Shown here: positions 1 to 7,039 of the stretch, one piece after another
Layout of the letters: every line of letters begins with the position of its first letter
Position numbering within the stretch: position 1 is the first letter of the stretch
NCBI GenBank assembly: GCA_029237775.1
Contig: JAQZBR010000001.1
Location: forward strand, 1-64,000
DNA from: Bacteroidota bacterium
GTDB lineage: Bacteria; Bacteroidota; Bacteroidia; 2-12-FULL-35-15
DNA length: 64,000 nt
Reading direction: 5' to 3'
The notes under the pieces: generated by a model
Told to the model about the DNA's origin: nothing
Seen by the model: the letters and a program-made list of their open reading frames with translations, nothing else
The model's database searches: none
Program-made: the position numbers and the translations under genes

Positions 1-10
1 CTCTATTAAG

Positions 11-82
<72 letters not shown>

Positions 83-109
83 TTAATGAGAGCATTGAGT
101 TTAAAAAAG

Positions 110-182
110 AGCGGAAGACCGGGCTCGAACCGGCCACCCTCAGCTTGGAAGGCTGACGCTCTACCAAATGAGCTACTTCCGC
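110..182 (-). tRNA. tRNA-Gly (anticodon TCC)
   Basis: The acceptor stem GCGGAAG (111-117) pairs with CTTCCGC (176-182). The anticodon stem is TCAGC/GCTGA around the loop CTTCCAA, giving anticodon TCC (glycine, GGA/GGG). The T loop GGTTCGAGCCC is normal. It is the third tRNA of the cluster in transcription order, 27 bases before tRNA-Thr(GGT). Confidence 0.95.
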
Positions 183-317
183 TTTTATTATTATTCAAAA
201 CTCTTTTAAAAAGAACCCTTACCGGCTATCCGTTTCCAGCGGACAGCGATCCCGAAGGACCATTCTGTTTTAAAACTTTTAAAGAACTATTCTTATTATG
301 ATTCTCTCCTGTAAAAG

Positions 318-398
318 TGGGGAGAGAAGGATTCGAACCTTCGAAGCTTGCGCAACGGATTTACAGTCCGTCCCATTTGGCCACTCTGGTATCTCCCC
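318..398 (-). tRNA. tRNA-Tyr (anticodon GTA)
   Basis: The acceptor stem GGGGAGA/TCTCCCC closes 392-398 with 319-325. The anticodon loop CTGTAAA between ACGGA and TCCGT gives GTA (tyrosine). It has the long variable arm expected of bacterial tRNA-Tyr, which explains its 81-nt length. It is the second tRNA of the cluster in transcription order. The 135-base gap to tRNA-Gly holds no recognisable gene. Confidence 0.95.
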
Positions 399-427
399 GC
401 AAATATCACAAATCACAATAAAATAAG

Positions 428-501
428 AGCCGATGGAGGGATTCGAACCCCCGACCAGCTGATTACAAATCAGCTGCTCTGGCCAACTGAGCTACATCGG
501 C
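428..501 (-). tRNA. tRNA-Thr (anticodon TGT)
   Basis: The acceptor stem GCCGATG/CATCGGC closes 495-501 with 429-435. The anticodon stem GCTGA/TCAGC holds the loop TTTGTAA, so the anticodon is TGT (threonine, ACA/ACG). It is the first tRNA of the cluster, about 70 bases downstream of the promoter predicted at 580-610. Confidence 0.95.
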
Positions 502-579
502 TTATTTTGTAATACCTGATTTCAAAAGAACTTTAAGCTTTTAACTCCCTTTACAGAGAACCCCCTTAAAAAAGGACTG

Positions 580-610
580 CAAATGTAATAAACATTTACT
601 TGTTAACAAA
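580..610 (-). promoter_or_regulatory. promoter of the tRNA cluster
   Basis: On the minus strand TTTG (607-610), a 19-base spacer and TACATTTG (580-587) match the Bacteroidota primary-sigma promoter (-33 TTTG, -7 TAnnTTTG). The box lies just after the hpf terminator and before the first tRNA. Transcription would start near 573. This is the best match to the consensus in the window. Confidence 0.7.
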
Positions 611-630
611 AAAAATAAAGGTTTTTTTCA

Positions 631-663
631 AAAAAAAATGCCCCCGTTTTTAATTGCGGGGGC
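631..663 (-). terminator. rho-independent terminator of hpf
   Basis: A 7-bp GC-rich stem GCCCCCG/CGGGGGC (640-646 with 657-663) is followed on the minus strand by a T tract (forward A run 631-638). It sits 31 bases after the hpf stop and before the tRNA promoter, which separates the two transcription units. Confidence 0.85.
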
Positions 664-694
664 AAATGTATTAAATAGTTTGAATCTACAAGGC

Positions 695-994
695 CTACAT
701 GCCTTTTATTTTTTCTTTATGTTTTTTTACCTGGCTTTTTAATGCGTCAATGCTTGTATCCACAGCCTCTTCGAAGCTTTTACATTGTTTTTTAGCAAAA
801 AGATCATTTCCTGCAATATGTAATTTTATTTCCGCGATCTTGTTATCCGTGCCCTCTGCCTTGTCTATTTTCAGGATCACCTCACTGTTTATTATACCAT
901 CATAATAAAGCGTTAATTTATCCACTCTTTCCTGAACAAATTCCAAAAGCTTCTTATCGGCATCAAAATGCACAGATTGAATTTTAACTGTCAT
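695..994 (-). CDS. hpf: ribosome hibernation-promoting factor, HPF/YfiA family
   Basis: The 99-residue protein has the short-HPF fold: an N-terminal strand with the VHFDAD segment, a central IVILKIDKAEG-like strand, and a lysine-rich C-terminal helix. Known family members bind the 30S subunit in the mRNA/tRNA channel and inactivate ribosomes in stationary phase. The length fits short HPF, which lacks the dimerising C-terminal domain of long HPF. The gene lies between a XerC-like gene and the tRNA cluster, an arrangement common in Bacteroidota. The ATG at 994 is fixed by a canonical Shine-Dalgarno sequence 8 bases upstream, which is unusual in this phylum. A strong terminator follows. Confidence 0.93.
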   Translation of the reverse strand: MTVKIQSVHFDADKKLLEFVQERVDKLTLYYDGIINSEVILKIDKAEGTDNKIAEIKLHIAGNDLFAKKQCKSFEEAVDTSIDALKSQVKKHKEKIKGM

Positions 995-1002
995 AATTTT
1001 TT

Positions 1003-1009
1003 CCTCCTT
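1003..1009 (-). promoter_or_regulatory. canonical Shine-Dalgarno site of hpf
   Basis: The minus strand reads AAGGAGG, 8 bases before the hpf ATG. I found no comparable purine-rich site before the other genes I inspected, such as rpsU, secDF, prfA and mdh. In Bacteroidota ribosomes the anti-SD is usually masked by bS21, bS18 and bS6, so an SD this strong suggests special translational control. Confidence 0.75.
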
Positions 1010-1128
1010 ATTTTTAGTTAAATAGTTATTAGTTAGTGGTTAATCGTCATTGGTAATTTAGGCTGAATTCTCAAAACAGCAAGCTATAATTTGAGTAAAA
1101 AATCATTCCTAAAACTTTAAATGAATTT

Positions 1129-2007
1129 TTATGCTCTCGGATGCGCCTGCTTGTGTATATTCTTTAGCTTCTCCACTGTATTGTGCGTGTATACCTGCGT
1201 GGCAGATAAATTAGCATGTCCTAGCAGTTCCTTTATTGAATTCAGATCAGCCCCATTGTTTAACATGTGTGTAGCAAATGTGTGCCTTAATACATGCGGA
1301 CTTTTTTTATCTATCGTTGTCACAACCGAAAGGTACTGCCTCACAATTTTATATACAAGTTTTTCATACATTTTTTCACCTTTCGCGGTCACAAATAAAT
1401 ATTCATTGTTCTTATCTCCTCTGACCTCTAAATAAGCTGTTATTTTCCGCCCTAACTCATGGCTGAATGGGATAATTCTTTCCTTATTCCGCTTTCCAAG
1501 GACCTTCAGCCTGGAATCATGAAGATCTATATTTAATTGTTTAAGATTGATGAGCTCTGACAGACGCATTCCTGTGGCATAAAACATCTCAATGATCAGC
1601 TGGTTGCGTAATCCTTCCTCATCCGACCCGAATTCAATATTATCCAACAGAAGGTCCATTTTCTCCTTTTCAACGAACACAGGAAGGCGTTTCGAGGTTT
1701 TGGGCGATTGAATCTTCAACATAGGGTTTTCAGTAACTATTCCCTGACGTAAAAGATATTTATAGAATGTTTTGAGAGTGCTTATTTTCCGATTTATTGT
1801 GCGCGTACTGATCTTCTCCTCCATCATTTGCACAATCCATGAACGGATCAACAGGTGGTTCACCTCATCAAGTGCTTTTACCTGATATGCGGATGAAAGA
1901 TAATCGTAGAGATAATTAAGATCAGTGGAATATGCGAGTACAGTATGGGAAGAAAGTCGCTTTTCGAATTGAAGATATTTAAGAAAATTATCCCTGCTGG
2001 CGATCAT
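1129..2007 (-). CDS. xerC: tyrosine recombinase, XerC/XerD family
   Basis: The 292-residue protein has an N-terminal SAM-like core-binding domain (about 1-90) and a C-terminal catalytic domain. All catalytic residues are visible: R148 (ATGMRLSEL), K172, H238 and R241 (HVLRHTFATH), H264 (LLGHANL) and the nucleophile Y273 (QVYTHN). The known role is resolving chromosome dimers at dif. The length and housekeeping position (rpsU-xer-hpf-tRNAs) argue for a cellular Xer protein rather than an element-borne integrase. XerC or XerD cannot be decided from sequence alone. No promoter box was seen close upstream; a near-match (TAACTTTC) lies near 2068. Confidence 0.85.
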   Translation of the reverse strand: MIASRDNFLKYLQFEKRLSSHTVLAYSTDLNYLYDYLSSAYQVKALDEVNHLLIRSWIVQMMEEKISTRTINRKISTLKTFYKYLLRQGIVTENPMLKIQSPKTSKRLPVFVEKEKMDLLLDNIEFGSDEEGLRNQLIIEMFYATGMRLSELINLKQLNIDLHDSRLKVLGKRNKERIIPFSHELGRKITAYLEVRGDKNNEYLFVTAKGEKMYEKLVYKIVRQYLSVVTTIDKKSPHVLRHTFATHMLNNGADLNSIKELLGHANLSATQVYTHNTVEKLKNIHKQAHPRA

Positions 2008-2086
2008 AAGATTTGTGTAACTCTATATGTTAAACGCAACATATGAGGAAAAGTTTTGATTGTACTACGAAAGTTAGCAAAACAAC

Positions 2087-2133
2087 AAAAGGAAAAATTC
2101 ACACTGGTTTTTCCAATGTGAATTTTTCCTTTT
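2087..2133 (-). terminator. long hairpin terminator after rpsU
   Basis: A perfect 17-bp inverted repeat (2087-2103 with 2117-2133) has a 13-base loop. On the minus strand it ends in CCTTTT followed by a mixed T-rich stretch. It lies 21 bases after the rpsU stop and before the xer gene, so it probably ends the rpsU transcript. It could act in both directions. Confidence 0.75.
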
Positions 2134-2154
2134 CAAATATTAAATAGCGAAGAA

Positions 2155-2349
2155 CTAGTCTTCAGCTCCGCGTTGTAATTTCTCTTTGTAAACGGCTTTG
2201 ATCTTTTTCTCGCGAAGAACTACAGATGGTTTAGTGAACTTCTGACGCTCACGTAATTCTTTAACAACACCTGTTTTTTCAAATTTCTTTTTGAATTTCT
2301 TTAGTGCTTTTTCAATTGCTTCGCCTTCTTTAACTTGTACTATTAACAT
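2155..2349 (-). CDS. rpsU: 30S ribosomal protein bS21
   Basis: The 64-residue, very basic protein starts MLIVQVKEGE and has the repeated lysine/phenylalanine helix KKFKKKFEKTGVVKELRERQ typical of bS21. It binds near the 3' end of 16S rRNA. In Bacteroidota it helps sequester the anti-Shine-Dalgarno sequence. Flavobacterial rpsU genes often carry a strong SD, but none is visible here before the ATG at 2349. A TATATTTG box lies 66 bases upstream, with a small hairpin (2392-2396 with 2407-2411) in the leader. Confidence 0.96.
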   Translation of the reverse strand: MLIVQVKEGEAIEKALKKFKKKFEKTGVVKELRERQKFTKPSVVLREKKIKAVYKEKLQRGAED

Positions 2350-2414
2350 TGTATTTTTTGAATTTTAGATTTGTTGAATTCCAGAATTTTACCCGAAACA
2401 TTAAAATCGGGATG

Positions 2415-2422
2415 CAAATATA
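2415..2422 (-). promoter_or_regulatory. -7 box of rpsU
   Basis: TATATTTG on the minus strand matches TAnnTTTG. No clear TTG is found at the -33 spacing. The predicted leader of about 60 bases contains the short hairpin CCCGA/TCGGG (2392-2411). Confidence 0.45.
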
Positions 2423-2466
2423 GGAAATAATTATGAATTACAGATTATGAATTATAAATTTTTCAC

Positions 2467-3606
2467 CTATTTCATGATCTCGCGGGCAATAACCAGCTTC
2501 TGGATCTCGGAAGTTCCTTCCCCGATCGTGCAAAGCTTGGAATCACGGTAATATTTTTCTGCCGGAAAATCCTTTGTATAACCGTATCCACCGAAGATCT
2601 GAACCGCCTCTGTAGAAACCCTTACCGACACTTCCGAAGCGTAATATTTCGCAAAAGCACCTTCTTTGGTCATTTTAAGGCCTTTATTCTTTCTGTCGGC
2701 AGCCATGAACGTCAAAAGCTCTGCAGCTTCGATCTCAGTCGCCATATCAGCTAATTTGAAAGAAATTGCCTGGAACTGAGAAATAGGCTTACCGAACTGT
2801 TCACGCTCCTTAGAATATTTCAATGCAGCATCAAATGCTCCTTTCGCGATTCCCAGCGATAAAGCAGCAATTGAGATACGGCCGCCATCCAACACTTTCA
2901 TTGCCTGAATGAAGCCTTCTCCCTCTTTACCTAACATCTGATCCTTATGAACGCGGCAATTATCAAAGATCAGCTCGGCCGTCTCTGAAGCACGCATTCC
3001 CAGCTTATTTTCTTTCTTACCTGATTTAAAACCCGGGGTTCCTTTTTCGATGATAAAAGCCGACATCCCTTTAGAATCGCCCTTTTCACCAGTACGAACG
3101 ATCACAACCGCCACATCACCTGAAATAGCATGTGTAATAAAATTCTTCGATCCGTTGATCACGAAATGATCACCATCTTTTTTTGCTGTAGTCGTCATCC
3201 CACCGGAATCAGAACCGGTGCCTGTTTCTGTCAATCCCCATGCCCCTATCCATTCTGCGGTGGCTAATTTTGGAAGATATTTTTTCTTTTGCTCTTCGTT
3301 TCCGAAAGCTAAAATATGGCCAGTGCACAATGAATTGTGAGCCGCCATTGATAAACCGATCGAGCCGCAAACTTTTGCAAGTTCAGAGATCGCGGTAACA
3401 TATTCTGTATAAGTAAAACCAGATCCGCCATATTCCTGCGGAACCAAAACACCCATCAACCCAAGCTCTCCAAGCTTTTTAAATACCTGTACGGGAAATT
3501 CCTGTGATTCATCCCACTCCATCATTTTCGGACGGATATGATCATCACCAAATTTCTTTATCATGTCAGCAATCATGTGCTGGTTTTCGTTTGTGCTAAA
3601 ATCCAT
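2467..3606 (-). CDS. acyl-CoA dehydrogenase, short-chain/butyryl type
   Basis: The 379-residue flavoprotein has the full family layout: an N-terminal helical domain, a middle beta domain (WGLTETGTGSDSGG, FVINGSKNFITHA) and a C-terminal helical domain with the FAD-contacting QIFGGYGY. The general base is probably E363 in IGEGTSEIQ near the C terminus. It oxidises acyl-CoA to trans-2-enoyl-CoA and passes electrons to ETF. The frame is open to a TTG at 3636, but the -7 box at 3634-3641 would lie inside that extension. The ATG at 3606 (MDFSTNENQ) is therefore chosen. Substrate chain length is inferred from overall resemblance only. Confidence 0.92.
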   Translation of the reverse strand: MDFSTNENQHMIADMIKKFGDDHIRPKMMEWDESQEFPVQVFKKLGELGLMGVLVPQEYGGSGFTYTEYVTAISELAKVCGSIGLSMAAHNSLCTGHILAFGNEEQKKKYLPKLATAEWIGAWGLTETGTGSDSGGMTTTAKKDGDHFVINGSKNFITHAISGDVAVVIVRTGEKGDSKGMSAFIIEKGTPGFKSGKKENKLGMRASETAELIFDNCRVHKDQMLGKEGEGFIQAMKVLDGGRISIAALSLGIAKGAFDAALKYSKEREQFGKPISQFQAISFKLADMATEIEAAELLTFMAADRKNKGLKMTKEGAFAKYYASEVSVRVSTEAVQIFGGYGYTKDFPAEKYYRDSKLCTIGEGTSEIQKLVIAREIMK

Positions 3607-3633
3607 TGTGTTTGTGTTTTGTTTTAGGAAGGG

Positions 3634-3641
3634 CAAAAATA
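3634..3641 (-). promoter_or_regulatory. -7 box of the acyl-CoA dehydrogenase gene
   Basis: TATTTTTG on the minus strand fits TAnnTTTG and would start RNA near 3627, giving a leader of about 20 bases. No good -33 element is seen. The box supports the downstream start codon at 3606. Confidence 0.4.
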
Positions 3642-3660
3642 TACATTTTATTGATGTACA

Positions 3661-3775
3661 GATACGAATCTGTACGAATTTACATCTACGAATACGAATC
3701 TTTGCGAATAACGAATCTGTGTGTTAAAAAAAGGGAATTACTTCTACGAATACGAATTTATACGAATAACGAATC
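3661..3775. repeat. degenerate ACGAAT repeats, two copies of a ~34-base block
   Basis: ACGAAT occurs many times between 3663 and 3774. Two imperfect copies of a block starting TCTACGAATACGAAT begin at 3685 and 3743, 58 bases apart. The stretch lies between the divergently read acyl-CoA dehydrogenase promoter and the end of apt and codes for nothing plausible. A smaller patch of the same words lies at 22621-22656. Confidence 0.7.
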
Positions 3776-3851
3776 CATATATAAGGGAGGCTTAGATGCA
3801 ACCTCTCTGTGAAACTCTGCTTCTCTGCGTTAAAAATTTGTGAAAGTCTCG

Positions 3852-4379
3852 CTAATACCGCACAAGCGAAATACTGTTTTTAGAGTATTGCTCAAGCTTT
3901 TCAGCTCCTTTCAGGAATTCAAGCTCAACAAGAAAAGCGAACCCGGCAACTTTACCGCCCTGCATTTGTATCAGCCGTGCTGCCGCTTCTGCAGTACCAC
4001 CGGTTGCAAGAAGGTCGTCATGAATCAACACATTCCAGCCGGGCTGAATCTCTTCTTCATGCATCTCCACTTTTGCACTCCCGTACTCAAGCGTGTATTC
4101 ATACGAGATCTTTTTGTAGGGAAGTTTACCTGCTTTACGAACCAGAATAAAAGGGATATTTAATTTATTTGCGAGCGCGAAACCAAAAAGAAATCCACGG
4201 CTTTCAATACCAACAATGGCATCTATTTTATGTGCAGAAAGTTTTTCTACAAAAGTATTTGTGATCTCATTGCACAAGGACTGATCGTGCAGAATCGGAG
4301 TGATATCTTTAAATAAAATTCCCGGTTTTGGGAAGTCTGGAACGTCTCTTATAACACTTTTAATTTTTGACTCTAACAT
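3852..4379 (-). CDS. apt: adenine phosphoribosyltransferase
   Basis: The 175-residue length is typical of Apt. The family opening (IRDVPDFPKPGILFKDITP), the IESRGF loop at 58-63 and the PRPP-binding motif VLIHDDLLATGGT at 117-129 are intact. It makes AMP from adenine and PRPP in purine salvage, in the cytoplasm. It lies downstream of the helix-hairpin-helix gene on the same strand with a 60-base gap. No promoter box was recognised between them, so co-transcription is possible. Confidence 0.96.
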   Translation of the reverse strand: MLESKIKSVIRDVPDFPKPGILFKDITPILHDQSLCNEITNTFVEKLSAHKIDAIVGIESRGFLFGFALANKLNIPFILVRKAGKLPYKKISYEYTLEYGSAKVEMHEEEIQPGWNVLIHDDLLATGGTAEAAARLIQMQGGKVAGFAFLVELEFLKGAEKLEQYSKNSISLVRY

Positions 4380-4439
4380 TTTCGGAATTTTTGATTTGTT
4401 GATTTCCAGAATTCCAGAATCAACAATTCTACAATTCTG

Positions 4440-5360
4440 TCAATCAACGATTAGATAGGGTGCAATTTTACGCAGTGTTTCGTCATCTACCAAATCTGTT
4501 TGCTGAATATCCTGAATAGTTTTGAACTTCCCATGCTGTTTCCTGTAGTTAACAATAGCATTGGCTACATTCCATTTGATATAAGGGCTCTTCAGGTCCT
4601 CTGCCTCGCATTTATTGATATTGATCTTTTTAACCGAAGCGGGATCAACAAACACAAGTTTTTCAATAGAATTGAATTTTTCCTGATCAAATTTCCACAC
4701 TTCCATCAGCTGTTCCTTTGAATGAAAACCACCCAGCGAGTTTCTGTATTTAACTATCGTTTTAGCATAGAAAGGCCCGATTCCCTTAACAGTTGTGAGC
4801 ATAGCAGAATCTGCAGCATTCAGATCCAACAGATCCGGAGCCTTTACAGCTGCTGTTGCCCGCGGACCCTCCACTTTCCCATTTTCAAACACTGCCGGGG
4901 CAGGTTCGATCTGGATATGCTGTTCAAGAGATGCATAAAGTTCGGGCTTCATCCCATAGATCTTTTTGAGATCTTCCTTCTTTTTGAATTTCCCGCCTTT
5001 TGACCGGTAGTTTTTGATGGTCCGGATCTGTTTGTCAGACAGACCTAAGCGTTTCCATTGTTCGTCAGTGAGTTCATTCGGATCAAAATCAAAACGTTCT
5101 GCGATCTGCTTCTCTCCCAGTTTCGTCCTCATCGGCTCGACAAGAATTTCTTCGCCATTGACTTCCGGTTTTCCTGAAATCGCGGCATTCAATACGTCCA
5201 GCTCTTTCCCGAATTTCACCAGGTCAGCCGGGGGTGTATCATGAAAATTTTCAGATACGTTCAGAAATATCAGTAAAACGGTAATAATACTGATAAGCAC
5301 AAACACTCCGTTCCGTTCCCGTTTATTAAAAGTAAGATAGTCGCGTACAACCTGCTTCAT
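4440..5360 (-). CDS. ComEA-like helix-hairpin-helix protein, membrane-anchored
   Basis: The 306-residue protein has one N-terminal membrane segment (about 18-34) and then at least three helix-hairpin-helix units: around 105-150 (IKNYRSKGGKF), around 180-230 (DLNAADSAMLTTVKGIGP, FYAKTIVKYRNSLGGF) and around 245-305 (ININKCEAEDL, IVNYRKQHGKF). The DLNAAD...GIG pattern is the ComEA/HHH_3 signature, known for non-specific DNA binding. The anchor would place the domains outside the cytoplasm. A role in DNA uptake is possible but no other competence gene is in the window. Such proteins are common and mostly uncharacterised in Bacteroidota. Confidence 0.8.
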   Translation of the reverse strand: MKQVVRDYLTFNKRERNGVFVLISIITVLLIFLNVSENFHDTPPADLVKFGKELDVLNAAISGKPEVNGEEILVEPMRTKLGEKQIAERFDFDPNELTDEQWKRLGLSDKQIRTIKNYRSKGGKFKKKEDLKKIYGMKPELYASLEQHIQIEPAPAVFENGKVEGPRATAAVKAPDLLDLNAADSAMLTTVKGIGPFYAKTIVKYRNSLGGFHSKEQLMEVWKFDQEKFNSIEKLVFVDPASVKKININKCEAEDLKSPYIKWNVANAIVNYRKQHGKFKTIQDIQQTDLVDDETLRKIAPYLIVD

Positions 5361-5505
5361 ATTTTAAAAAAAATTAAAATTTTTACCACTCCCTAAATCT
5401 ATTGCGAACCATTATACCAGAATGAAATAATTATACCATCCCTAGTATCGGACCGTTAAAAAAATTGGAGTAGTAAAATTTAATTTTCGTGCTTCCTGTT
5501 CGCGT

Positions 5506-6954
5506 TTAGTCGGCCGGTTGGCGCTTTTGGGTAAGGTAATATACGGGGATTCCCAGTAAGACAATCAAAAGCCCGAATCCTGTATTCTTTGTATCGTAAA
5601 TCATAAGATCAATACAAATAGCTGTTGTTATCAAAATGTATAATGCCGGAATTACCGGATAACCAAAAGCTTTATATGGTCTTTCAGTGTCAGGTTCTTT
5701 TTTCCGAAGAATAAAAATTCCGGCAATGGTTAAAATGTAAAACAACAAGGATGCAAATGTTGCGTAAGTTAGAAGATCGCCATACTTGCCTGACAAACAA
5801 AGAACACAAGCCCATAAACATTGCAGCCACATAGCTTTCGAAGGCACCTGCTTCTCATTTAAAACAGAAGCCTTTCTGAAGAATAAGCCATCTTTAGCCA
5901 TAGCGTAAAATAACCGCGCTCCGGCCAGGATCAAGCCATTGTTGCAGCCAAATGTTGAGATCATGATCAGCACCGCCATCATGTACACAGCAGGATCACC
6001 GAATATCATTGAAGCGGCTGCTGCTCCTACCCTGTCGTTACTCGCATGCATGATCCCTTGTCCTAAAACATCAGTCGCGGCAGGATCTCCCTTCATTGGA
6101 AGCAATGCTAAATATGCAACGTTGGCAAGGATATAGATGATGGTCACTATAAGTGTTCCGAGAAATAAACTGCGGGGAATATTCTTTTTCGGATCTTTTA
6201 TTTCACCTGCAATGAATGTAACATTGTTCCAGGCATCACTTGAAAAAAGTGAGTTAATGATCGTTGCACCCATGGCACCTGCAAGTGCATAACCAGTGAG
6301 TGGAACTATAGTGGCAACACCATCCGTAACGGTGGTTTTACTTGCTTCCCACATGTTATGAAAATTTGCGGCAATCACATCACCTCTGAAACCAATCACT
6401 AATCCCAGAATGATCAGCGCGAACAGCGCAAACAACTTTGCTGAAGTAAAGATCAGCTGAATGCTTTTTCCATTTTGTACACCTCTCGTGTTTATTATGG
6501 TAAGCAAGACAATGCTATCTATAGCGATGAACTGTGCCCACGTGATTTTCCATGTGTCATTGAAAGCAAAAAGAGTGTTGTTCAGCTCAGGAAAAAAGAC
6601 TGCAGTGTATTTTGCAAATGCAACAGCCACTGCTGCGATCACGCCTGTTTGAATTACAGTGAAAACGGTCCATCCATAGAGAAAAGAGATCATCCTACCA
6701 TATGCTCGCTGAATATAAACATATTGCCCGCCCGCATTCGGCATCATCCCAGCAAGCTCACCATAGCTTAATGCTGCGAATACTGTGATTAATCCCGTTA
6801 AAAGCCACAACACCAGCATCCATCCTGCGGAGCCAACATCCCTGGCCATCTGGGACGTAACAATAAAGATTCCTGAACCGATCATCGATCCGGCAACAAT
6901 ACTCGTTGCGTCAATAAGGCCTAATGTGCGTTTTAATTCAGTTTTTTCTGACAT
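5506..6954 (-). CDS. APC-family amino acid permease
   Basis: The 482-residue polytopic protein has about 12 hydrophobic segments. The first carries GSMIGSGIFIV, the substrate-binding unwound-helix motif of the amino acid-polyamine-organocation superfamily. It resembles the L-type (LAT-like) exchanger branch; the substrate cannot be told from sequence. The frame is open to 7017, but the ATG at 6954 (MSEKTELKRTLGL) is preferred because the 21 extra residues are unlike the family. It lies downstream of a second APC permease with a terminator between them, so it is probably transcribed separately. Confidence 0.85.
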   Translation of the reverse strand: MSEKTELKRTLGLIDATSIVAGSMIGSGIFIVTSQMARDVGSAGWMLVLWLLTGLITVFAALSYGELAGMMPNAGGQYVYIQRAYGRMISFLYGWTVFTVIQTGVIAAVAVAFAKYTAVFFPELNNTLFAFNDTWKITWAQFIAIDSIVLLTIINTRGVQNGKSIQLIFTSAKLFALFALIILGLVIGFRGDVIAANFHNMWEASKTTVTDGVATIVPLTGYALAGAMGATIINSLFSSDAWNNVTFIAGEIKDPKKNIPRSLFLGTLIVTIIYILANVAYLALLPMKGDPAATDVLGQGIMHASNDRVGAAAASMIFGDPAVYMMAVLIMISTFGCNNGLILAGARLFYAMAKDGLFFRKASVLNEKQVPSKAMWLQCLWACVLCLSGKYGDLLTYATFASLLFYILTIAGIFILRKKEPDTERPYKAFGYPVIPALYILITTAICIDLMIYDTKNTGFGLLIVLLGIPVYYLTQKRQPAD

Positions 6955-7000
6955 ATGATTTGTTCTTGCAAAAGACGCAAAGAACGCAATTCGGTAGTTT

Positions 7001-7028
7001 ATAAAAAGGGACGACAATTAGTCGTCCC
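7001..7028 (-). terminator. terminator between the two permease genes
   Basis: The 8-bp perfect stem GGGACGAC/GTCGTCCC (7008-7015 with 7021-7028) has loop AATTA. On the minus strand it is followed by TTTTTAT (forward 7001-7007). It lies 11 bases after the stop of the upstream permease gene (7040-8533). Confidence 0.85.
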
Positions 7029-7039
7029 CAGGAAAAAAA

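Noticed and set aside
1129-2007. Tyrosine recombinase as the integrase of a mobile element
   Set aside because: The length, the XerC-like sequence and the rpsU-hpf-tRNA neighbours are housekeeping. No att repeats, toxin genes or foreign genes are nearby, and the tRNA genes are intact.
3661-3775. ACGAAT array as a CRISPR or attachment site
   Set aside because: Units are too short and degenerate, and no cas gene or integrase target lies beside it.
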